Shown here piece after piece: positions 16,792 through 23,730 of a stretch of DNA of 64,000 nucleotides (positions are counted from its first letter, which is position 1; each line of letters starts with the position of its first letter). Both the position numbers and the translations under genes were made by a program. The notes beneath the pieces are model-generated. The model made no database searches, was not told the origin of the DNA, and saw only the letters and a program-made list of their open reading frames with translations. This DNA is from JAJVID01 sp035714085 (GTDB taxonomy: Bacteria > Acidobacteriota > Blastocatellia > RBC074): positions 3,575-67,574 of the forward strand of contig DASTMP010000358.1 in NCBI GenBank assembly GCA_035714085.1. The letters are read 5' to 3'.

Positions 16792-18631
16792 AGCGTTAGT
16801 TCGCGCAGCCCGCTTCAGGCTGCGCGACCGGTTGTTTCTGGCCTCCGCGCTACTCTCGACCGCGATCCTGCTCATCGCGGCATGGGTCATTAATAACCAG
16901 GTCGTGCGGCAGGCGCGGCAACATGTGCTGGCCGAGATAGAAGACCTCCTGCCTGTCTATGACTCAGTCTGGGAAGAAAATGCCCGCAGCCTCTCGACGC
17001 TCGGACTGACCATGGCAAATTCGCAGAACGTCAAAATTATCTTCGGGGATGCGCGGGCGCGGCGCGATCGTGAAACTATCAAGGAGATGATTGCGGATTT
17101 TGGGGGCGATCCGGATTCAAAGGTCGATCTGGCCCTGATCACTGACGGCGGCGGCAATGTCACATTCGCCGATCTGCGCGGAAACGAAGCTCCTGTGGTC
17201 GCCGAGATCGCGGCCGCCCGCACTGTCGCCGTCAGCCAGCAACAACGCCAGGGGTTTGCGATCTTCGGGGGAAAGCTGTTTCAGGTCTCCCTCACGCCTG
17301 TCCTGCTTCAATCTGGCAGCGACGATTATCAGAACACGCTCGCCGTGCTGTGCGCGGGGATCGAACTCAGTCGTGACGTAGCGCAGAAGATCAAGCAACG
17401 CATTCACAGCGAAGTCATATTTTTGACGGCCGATCAGATCTATGCCTCCTCACTTGAACCTGCGGCGGAAGTCGGGGTGGCGGAGTCCGTCACGACTACC
17501 GAAGTTACTAACGCTGAGGCTACGCGGCCGGCCGAAGTAAGAGTTGGTGGTCATCCCAACCTGGCGTTTTCGCGCCAGCTTACCGGCTTTGACGGGCGGC
17601 GAGTCGGTCAGGTGGTTGTTTTGCGTTCGCTCGCTGATACCGGACGATTGTTCCGCTCGATCTCCAACCTATTGGCGCTGCTCTGGACAGGGAGTATCGC
17701 GGCAGCGTTCATATTCAGCTTCATCATCGCACGGAGGGTCACGCAACCGATCGAGGCGCTGATGGACGGGACGCGCGAGTTCGGTCGCGGCAATTACGAT
17801 TACGAAATCAAAGTGAGCGGGCGTGACGAATTGGGCGCCCTGGCGGGGGCATTCAATCAGATGCGGAGCTCGCTCAAACAGACTCAGGCGGAGTTGCTCA
17901 GGCGCGAACGTCTGGCGGCGATCGGGCAGATGGCAGGATCCATCGTACATGACCTGTGCAATCCGCTTGCCACGATCTCCACCGCCGCAGAGATGCTCAA
18001 CCGTAACGGCCTCGCGCCGGGACAACGGCGAACCTTGCTTGAGAGCCAGTTACAGTCGGTTCATCGCATGCACTCCATGCTGCGCGAGCTGCTCGATTTC
18101 ACTCGCGGGAGTTACGATTTCAAAATGGAGCGTCACTCGCTGGCGACCCTGGTCGAACGGTCAGTACAGGGAGTCAGCGGTCATGCGCTTCGCAAGGGCG
18201 TCATGATTGAAAACCGGGTCACTCCCGATCTGTTCGTCAAAGTTGACGCCGAGCATTTACGGCGTGTGTTCGAAAATTTACTCAACAATTCTATCCAGGC
18301 GATGCCGGACGGTGGCCTGGTTTCGCTCGTGGCGGTAAAACTGGATGGGAATGCGCACGTTGATGTGACCGACAACGGCCCAGGAGTCCCAATTGAGATC
18401 CGCGAGCGGCTCTTCGAGCCGTTCGTCAGTCACGGCAAACAGGGCGGCACAGGGTTGGGACTGGCGATCGCCCAAAGCATCGTTGAAGCGCACGGCGGAA
18501 CAATCAGTCTAAAAGCAACCGATGCGCCTGGCGCTGACTTCTGCATTATCCTGCCGCTCGATAAGTCGAGTGACGGGGGGACGGGCGCCGAGGGTCAGAG
18601 GTTCGAAATCGATTCAACCCTGGATCCCTGA
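16739..18631 (+). CDS. Membrane sensor histidine kinase with extracytoplasmic sensor, HAMP, HisKA and HATPase domains
   Basis: The start is not certain: ATG 16739 and ATG 16751 are both possible, and either overlaps the cupredoxin gene by 40-50 bases. From 16739 there are 630 residues. Two membrane helices bracket a roughly 240-residue periplasmic domain of Cache-like size. A HAMP linker (ARRVTQPIEALMDGTREFGRG) follows the second helix. The H-box has His404 in VHDLCNPLATI, then N-box (ENLLNNSIQAM), G1 (DNGPGVP) and G2 (GGTGLGLAI). The kinase should phosphorylate the sigma-54 regulator upstream and perhaps the lone receiver just downstream. The ligand is unknown, but the overlapping cupredoxin gene hints at copper or redox state. 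Confidence 0.93.
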   Translation: MAVSMTTNTASLLTSVSEALVRAARFRLRDRLFLASALLSTAILLIAAWVINNQVVRQARQHVLAEIEDLLPVYDSVWEENARSLSTLGLTMANSQNVKIIFGDARARRDRETIKEMIADFGGDPDSKVDLALITDGGGNVTFADLRGNEAPVVAEIAAARTVAVSQQQRQGFAIFGGKLFQVSLTPVLLQSGSDDYQNTLAVLCAGIELSRDVAQKIKQRIHSEVIFLTADQIYASSLEPAAEVGVAESVTTTEVTNAEATRPAEVRVGGHPNLAFSRQLTGFDGRRVGQVVVLRSLADTGRLFRSISNLLALLWTGSIAAAFIFSFIIARRVTQPIEALMDGTREFGRGNYDYEIKVSGRDELGALAGAFNQMRSSLKQTQAELLRRERLAAIGQMAGSIVHDLCNPLATISTAAEMLNRNGLAPGQRRTLLESQLQSVHRMHSMLRELLDFTRGSYDFKMERHSLATLVERSVQGVSGHALRKGVMIENRVTPDLFVKVDAEHLRRVFENLLNNSIQAMPDGGLVSLVAVKLDGNAHVDVTDNGPGVPIEIRERLFEPFVSHGKQGGTGLGLAIAQSIVEAHGGTISLKATDAPGADFCIILPLDKSSDGGTGAEGQRFEIDSTLDP

Positions 18632-18660
18632 CCCCCGACCCTTATGTTTGGGGGAGCGAT

Positions 18661-19029
18661 ATGCCGATTAGGATTTTACTGGTCGATGACGATGAGGCAT
18701 TCCGCTCAGTGACGGCGATTGCGCTGGAGAGTGAGGGCTGCGTGGTGCATGTAGCAAATGACGCTTATGCCGCGCTCGCCGCATTGAACGAAGACCATCC
18801 GGACGTGATCATTTGTGATCTCAACATGCCGGGACTCAACGGTCGTGAACTGTGTCATTGTGTACGCTCTGATCCAAGTATGGCAGACGTGCGGCTGGTG
18901 GTCCTATCGGCGCTGATCAAGCCCGACGGCTCGGGCATTCCGCCAAACATTCAAGCCGACTGCTTTCTGAGCAAGCAGACCCATTTTTCGCAGCTTCTCT
19001 CTCACCTGATATTATTGACCAATCGTTAA
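18661..19029 (+). CDS. Single-domain receiver (CheY-like) response regulator
   Basis: The 122-residue protein is a receiver domain only: VDDDEAF at the acidic pocket, phospho-acceptor Asp in CDLNMPG, a Ser in VVLSAL and a Lys in FLSKQT. It has no output domain, so it probably serves as a phosphate sink, a relay step or an allosteric partner of the kinase encoded 29 bases upstream. Two cysteines (ELCHCV) next to the phosphorylation region are unusual but of unknown meaning. Confidence 0.92.
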   Translation: MPIRILLVDDDEAFRSVTAIALESEGCVVHVANDAYAALAALNEDHPDVIICDLNMPGLNGRELCHCVRSDPSMADVRLVVLSALIKPDGSGIPPNIQADCFLSKQTHFSQLLSHLILLTNR

Positions 19030-19094
19030 GTTAGCCGGTCCCAGGTCTGTCTGACTGATGGCGACTTTTCAGTAGCGATCTCAGGAGTAAGTTT

Positions 19095-20708
19095 ATGAAG
19101 ATGAATAACTTGATAGTTAATGCCTTGGCATTGACGCTCGCCGCCTCCCTTTCCGCTGACGCCGCGACATCGAAGCGCAAGGGCAAAGGAGCCGCCCGCG
19201 CTCGAACTGAGTCTCCGTCGAAAGACAAGCTTCAGCAAATGCTGCGCCGCACTCAGCAGGCTGTCGAGCAGGCGCAGGCCGAAGCCCGTGAAGCTCGCCA
19301 GCAGAGCGAGGAACTGAAAAAACGGTTGGATGAGAACACACGGGAATTGGCGATATTACGCCAGGCGATTGAGGGGCAAATCGCAGATTTGAGATCCAGG
19401 AAAGATGAGTCGAAACAGGAGGCGGCGCCTGCCCAGCCCGTGGCGACAAACCAACCCGAGGAGAAACCCGCAACCCACGACACGCATCCGGACATGGCGT
19501 CAATCGAGGATCGGCTCGACCACATGCAGGAGCAAGTTGAGGTTAACTCTGCGCAAATCAAAGAACACGCTCAGACCAAGGTCGAGAGCGAATCCCGGTT
19601 TCGCGTGAAGCTGTTCGGCATGATCCTGGCAAATACCTATGTAAATACCGGTAGCTCTTCGCTGATCGATAACCCGATGATCGCGCCGCCCCCTACGACG
19701 AGTGTCGGGAAGAACAATTTCGGCGCGACGCTGCGTCAGAGCAGGATTGGGCTGGCAATGGAAGGGCCGCGTCTGGGCCCGCGCCTGGGAGATGCGCGCC
19801 TAAGCGCTGAAGCGGAATTCGATTTCTGGGGAGGGGGGCAGGTGGATGGAGATGTGTTCGGCTCTTTGCGCGTCATCACCGCCTCGGCGCGGTTGGACTG
19901 GGAGAATACTTCGGTCACTGTCGGCCAGCGCCCGCCGCTCATATCGCCGCTCGACCCGACCTCGATCGCCGCCGTGTGGATACAGCCCCTGACTGGGGCG
20001 GGCAATATTTCACAATGGCGACCGCAGATTATGATGGAGCGCCGCGTCGGGTCGAATGGCTCATCACAGGTGATCATTCAAGGGGGGCTCCTTACGCCAT
20101 TCGGCGAATCGCTACAGGGCAGAACTATTGAGGGCGGACCCGGCTACCAATCGCGCGTCGCTTACCGGCGCCCACTGGACTCGGATCGGAAGCTTGAACT
20201 CGGCTTTGGCTCATATGTTCATCGCCGGCCTTTTCCTCTTGACCGTCACGTCAATTCTTACGCAATCACTGGTGACTGGATGGTCCCGCTCGGCAGCCGC
20301 CTTCAATTGAGCGGCGAGGCATTCTTTGGTAGAGCTATCGGATTGGCCGAAGAGAGCGGTAATAGAAATGATTCCATCTATGCGGTGACCGGGCCGATCG
20401 CTTCGCCCGGGACCATCATTCGCGGCGTTCACTCAGCCGGAGGCTGGACGCAGTTGGCGATCAAGGCGCGCTCTGATTTGGATTTCAATTTCGCTTACGG
20501 TCAGGAGGACCCTCGCAATAGCGACATCTTCTCCGGGCAGATCAGCGCTTCGACGAGATTCAAAAATCAGGTCGGATCAGCGAATTTCATCTTGCAACTT
20601 CGTCAGAACCTTTTGCTCTCGCTGGAATATCGGCGATTTTGGACAAAGTATACTATGCAACAACAGACCGGCAATCATTACAACCTGGCTGTGGGATATA
20701 TGTTCTGA
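19095..20708 (+). CDS. Outer-membrane porin-like protein with N-terminal coiled coil
   Basis: AGGAGTAAGTTT precedes the ATG. The 537-residue protein has a signal peptide (cleavage near ADA, residue 23), a charged coiled coil of about 100 residues (TQQAVEQAQAEAREARQQSE and following), a Pro/Glu linker, and a C-terminal beta barrel ending in LAVGYMF with terminal Phe. This is the layout of carbohydrate- or phosphate-selective porins in which the coiled coil may trimerise or touch peptidoglycan. It closes the two-component gene series and could be its target. It converges with the citrate synthase-like gene, only three bases separating the two stops. Confidence 0.85.
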   Translation: MKMNNLIVNALALTLAASLSADAATSKRKGKGAARARTESPSKDKLQQMLRRTQQAVEQAQAEAREARQQSEELKKRLDENTRELAILRQAIEGQIADLRSRKDESKQEAAPAQPVATNQPEEKPATHDTHPDMASIEDRLDHMQEQVEVNSAQIKEHAQTKVESESRFRVKLFGMILANTYVNTGSSSLIDNPMIAPPPTTSVGKNNFGATLRQSRIGLAMEGPRLGPRLGDARLSAEAEFDFWGGGQVDGDVFGSLRVITASARLDWENTSVTVGQRPPLISPLDPTSIAAVWIQPLTGAGNISQWRPQIMMERRVGSNGSSQVIIQGGLLTPFGESLQGRTIEGGPGYQSRVAYRRPLDSDRKLELGFGSYVHRRPFPLDRHVNSYAITGDWMVPLGSRLQLSGEAFFGRAIGLAEESGNRNDSIYAVTGPIASPGTIIRGVHSAGGWTQLAIKARSDLDFNFAYGQEDPRNSDIFSGQISASTRFKNQVGSANFILQLRQNLLLSLEYRRFWTKYTMQQQTGNHYNLAVGYMF

Positions 20709-20711
20709 TCG

Positions 20712-21956
20712 CTAAGGCAAGTTTTCCGGTGTGAGACCGATATAGCGCGCCCTTGGACGAATGAGCCGGGCGTCCGCATACTGCTCGATCGCGTGGGCGA
20801 TCCAACCCAGTGTGCGGCCGAGAGAAAATAGGGCTAGCGGACTCTCTGCAGGCAGGCCGAGAGCGTTTGCCAGAGTCACCAGAGCAAAGTCCAGGGTTGG
20901 ATGTTCGCCGGTGAGAGAGAGCGCCGCTTCGACAAGACTGCCAGCCAACTCAAAGACGGCTCCCCGGCCGAGCGTTTTTGCGAATGAAAGCAATATAGCC
21001 GCTCGCGGATCACCATTCGGATATAGTGGATGCCCGAAGCCCGGCAGTCCCTCGCCCTGACGGAGACGGTTCGCGAGGATTTCTCGGGGACGCCGCGCCC
21101 TGACGGTTTCCCGGAAGAGCGATTCGACCTCCGCCGTGTGGCCGCCATGCCGCCGGCCTTTCAACGCGGCGAGCGCGCCGATCACCACCTCATAAGGCGT
21201 GGCGCGGGCCGAAGCAATACATCGCGCCGTAAAAGTCGAGACGTTGAGTTCGTGATCCGCGCAGAGGATAAGAGCCGCGCGCAGAGCGGGGGCCGCCGTC
21301 TTTCGCCGCGGCGACCAGGCTTTTTGCAAGGAGACATCTACCGGGCCCGAAGCTGCGGCGCCACACACCGCAGATACCAGCAAGCTCAGGATGCGCGCGC
21401 CCGTTCTTGCCACGGCCATTGGCCGCAAATCATAAGCTGCCGGATCGATAGATGCCCCAAGTGGCAGCGCGAGCTGGCATCGCTCAATCGGCCCGAGATG
21501 CGACGTTCGCTCGAGAAGGTCCTTTATTCCCCGGGGCAATTCTTCTGAAGATCTCGTAAATAGCAGCCCCGCCTCTTTGAGATCGCCCCTCCAGAGCAAC
21601 GCCGCGACATCCTCCACGCTCGCCTGTCGCGCCAGCTCCAGGGCGTCGCGCCCGCGGTAAAAGATTCGCCCCCCATCAATGAGGGTTAGAGACGAATCCA
21701 GCACCGGAGAGCCCCAATGCAGGCTCCGGGCAGCGGCCTTGGCCGGGTCACTGCGAACCTCCTTTCGTTCCACGAGGCGGGCGACATCTTCTCCTAAGTA
21801 ACGCTTTACCCGAGGATTTCCAGCGACCTGCTCCGATCGCAGCATCCCCCGACTCACATACGAGTAGAGTGTCGGCAAGGAGACGCCGAGGGCCGCCGCG
21901 GCTTCGCGGGCCGTTAGATAGCGATCCTGCGCCGTTTTTGTCCTGACTTTAGCCAT
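20712..21956 (-). CDS. Citrate synthase family protein with N-terminal helix-turn-helix
   Basis: I chose ATG 21956 (MAKVRTK) because the longer frame adds 51 residues that run across the divergent promoter. The first 60 residues are a MerR/excisionase-type DNA-binding helix-turn-helix (YLTAREAAAALGVSLPTLYS). The rest is a citrate synthase fold: the first active-site His in ADHELN, the second in GRRHGG and an Asp in the TLDF segment. All three catalytic positions seem occupied, but the surrounding residues differ (GRRHGG against GPLHGG). It may therefore be an enzyme, a metabolite-sensing regulator, or both. It diverges from a more typical paralogue at 22033, whose promoter lies in the 76-base gap it would be placed to control. 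Confidence 0.87.
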   Translation of the reverse strand: MAKVRTKTAQDRYLTAREAAAALGVSLPTLYSYVSRGMLRSEQVAGNPRVKRYLGEDVARLVERKEVRSDPAKAAARSLHWGSPVLDSSLTLIDGGRIFYRGRDALELARQASVEDVAALLWRGDLKEAGLLFTRSSEELPRGIKDLLERTSHLGPIERCQLALPLGASIDPAAYDLRPMAVARTGARILSLLVSAVCGAAASGPVDVSLQKAWSPRRKTAAPALRAALILCADHELNVSTFTARCIASARATPYEVVIGALAALKGRRHGGHTAEVESLFRETVRARRPREILANRLRQGEGLPGFGHPLYPNGDPRAAILLSFAKTLGRGAVFELAGSLVEAALSLTGEHPTLDFALVTLANALGLPAESPLALFSLGRTLGWIAHAIEQYADARLIRPRARYIGLTPENLP

Positions 21957-22032
21957 TGCAGTATATGTCGATTTTCGAATCAAGATTGACAATATGTCGC
22001 CTGAGGACAATATTGCAAGTGGAGTGTCACAT
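21957..22032. promoter_or_regulatory. Divergent promoter and repeat-containing operator between two citrate synthase genes
   Basis: The 76-base gap contains GACAATAT twice (21988-21995 and 22006-22013) and ATATGTCG twice (21963-21970 and 21992-21999). TTGACA at 21986-21991 with CAATAT at 22008-22013 (16-base spacer) could serve as a plus-strand promoter. The repeats could be sites for the helix-turn-helix citrate synthase or another regulator. This rests on inspection only. Confidence 0.4.
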
Positions 22033-23169
22033 ATGGTCAACGAAACACCTGAAGGTCTCGAAGGAGTAGTGGCGGCTTCCACTCGTTTGAGTTTGGTGGA
22101 TGGCGCCAACGGTCGTTTGATTCTCTCCGGCTATTCGATGGAAGAGATAGCGCCGCGAGCGAGCTTCGAGGAAGTGACTCATCTGCTGTGGAGCGGCAGG
22201 TTGCCGAATCGCCAGGAACTGAAGGACCTGAGCGCGCGCCTCGCCTCGCGACGCCGTCTGCCGCCAGGGACTTGCGCCCTCTTGCGCGATGCCGCCGGAA
22301 ACGCCGTTCCGGTGATGGATGCGTTGCGCATGGCGGCGTCCACACTCAGTATCGGCCGAAGCGAGTCTCCTGAAGAGGACGCGCTAGCTGTTGTGGCCGC
22401 CTTCCCGGCGATTGTGGGAGGATACTGGCGTCTAAGAAATGGTCAGGAACCTCTCGAACCTCGTGAAGACTTGTCGCATGCAGAGCACTACCTGCATCAG
22501 ATTTTCGGCGGCGAGATCGGTACTGAGCGCGCGCGCGGCCTGGAGACCTATCTGAACACGGTTTGTGATCACGGCTTCAACGCATCGACCTTTACCGCGC
22601 GCGTCATCGTTTCGACGCGCTCCGATATAGTTTCCGCCGTCACTGGCGCCGTCGGCGCGCTCAAAGGGCCTCTTCACGGCGGCGCCCCGGGGCCGGCGCT
22701 CGATATGGTCTTTGAAATCGGGGAAGCGGATCGGGCCGAGGCTGTGATCCTCGCCAGGCTGGAACGTGGCGACCGGCTGATGGGCTTCGGCCATCGCGTC
22801 TATCGCGTGAGGGATCCTCGCGCAGATGTTCTGGCGGCGGCGGCCGAGAGGTTCTATACCACCGAGGGCAACCGGGAGCTTTATGAGCTTGCGATTGCGA
22901 TTGAAAGGACGGCGCTACGACTCCTGGCGCAACATAAACCCGATCGCCGCATCAATACGAATGTGGAGTTTTACACCGCGCTACTGCTTCATGGACTCGG
23001 ATTGCCATCCGAATTATTCACGCCGACATTCGCCATCTCACGTGTCCTCGGCTGGACCGCGCATTGTTTGGAGCAACTCCGGGAAGGCCGTCTCATTCGC
23101 CCGGAATCCAAATACATTGGTCCGACTGATTTGCATTTCCAGGATCTGGATACAAGGGCAAACGACTAG
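22033..23169 (+). CDS. Citrate/2-methylcitrate synthase
   Basis: The start at 22033 has GGAG eight bases upstream; an earlier ATG at 21994 lies in the promoter region and lacks a site. The 378-residue protein condenses acetyl- or propionyl-CoA with oxaloacetate if active. Active-site positions are His in CDHGFNAST, His in KGPLHGG, and, where most citrate synthases have Asp (NVDFY), Glu in NVEFY. The Arg-containing GFGHRVYRVRDPRA segment is typical. The N-terminal domain is short, as in archaeal and methylcitrate synthases. Acting opposite a helix-turn-helix-fused paralogue, it might form a mixed oligomer or be regulated by it. Which acyl-CoA it uses cannot be read here. Confidence 0.9.
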   Translation: MVNETPEGLEGVVAASTRLSLVDGANGRLILSGYSMEEIAPRASFEEVTHLLWSGRLPNRQELKDLSARLASRRRLPPGTCALLRDAAGNAVPVMDALRMAASTLSIGRSESPEEDALAVVAAFPAIVGGYWRLRNGQEPLEPREDLSHAEHYLHQIFGGEIGTERARGLETYLNTVCDHGFNASTFTARVIVSTRSDIVSAVTGAVGALKGPLHGGAPGPALDMVFEIGEADRAEAVILARLERGDRLMGFGHRVYRVRDPRADVLAAAAERFYTTEGNRELYELAIAIERTALRLLAQHKPDRRINTNVEFYTALLLHGLGLPSELFTPTFAISRVLGWTAHCLEQLREGRLIRPESKYIGPTDLHFQDLDTRAND

Positions 23170-23382
23170 GGCTTTCCGGTTCCTTCCCATGCCGCCCCAA
23201 GTCAGCAGTCACGTAAGTTCCCATACTTATACGAGATCAGAGCTCGTTCCCGAATCCTGATCGTTCAACTCCCTCCACACCTCGACTCCACTTTTACGCC
23301 GGTTGATGGGTTTCTCGCCTTCTAATGTTGACTGCCTACAGGGAATTGGTTTAAGCTTGTGTTGCTTATCAACAGGAGACAT

Positions 23383-23730
23383 ATGGAACAACAGAAGAAC
23401 GAAGTCCTGCCCGGTACGCTCAACCTGATGGTTCTTAAAACCCTCAGCACGCTCGGGCCATTGCACGGGTACGGCATTGCCAGGCGGATCGAGCAGATCA
23501 GCGGCAATCAGCTCCAACTCAACCAGGGGACGATCTATCCCGCTCTGCTCGGCCTCGAGCAGATGGGCTGGATCAGCTCTAAATGGGGCGTGTCGGAAAA
23601 CAACCGGCGCGCCAAGTATTACTCGATTACACGGGCCGGAAAGAAGCAGCTTGCCGCCGAAGAAGAGATCTGGCGGCGGGCGGCGGAAATCATGATCCGC
23701 TTTCTTGAACCGTCGGAGGAAAACACATGA
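23383..23730 (+). CDS. PadR-family transcriptional regulator
   Basis: ATG 23383 follows AGGAGACAT. The 115-residue protein has the PadR winged helix (LPGTLNLMVLKTL, GPLHGYGIARRIEQ, then TIYPALLGLEQMGWI) and a short C-terminal helix. In Acidobacteriota such genes sit directly before ADOP permeases, as here, where the last four bases ATGA are shared with the next start. It probably represses its own operon in response to a ligand handled by the permease. Confidence 0.95.
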   Translation: MEQQKNEVLPGTLNLMVLKTLSTLGPLHGYGIARRIEQISGNQLQLNQGTIYPALLGLEQMGWISSKWGVSENNRRAKYYSITRAGKKQLAAEEEIWRRAAEIMIRFLEPSEENT

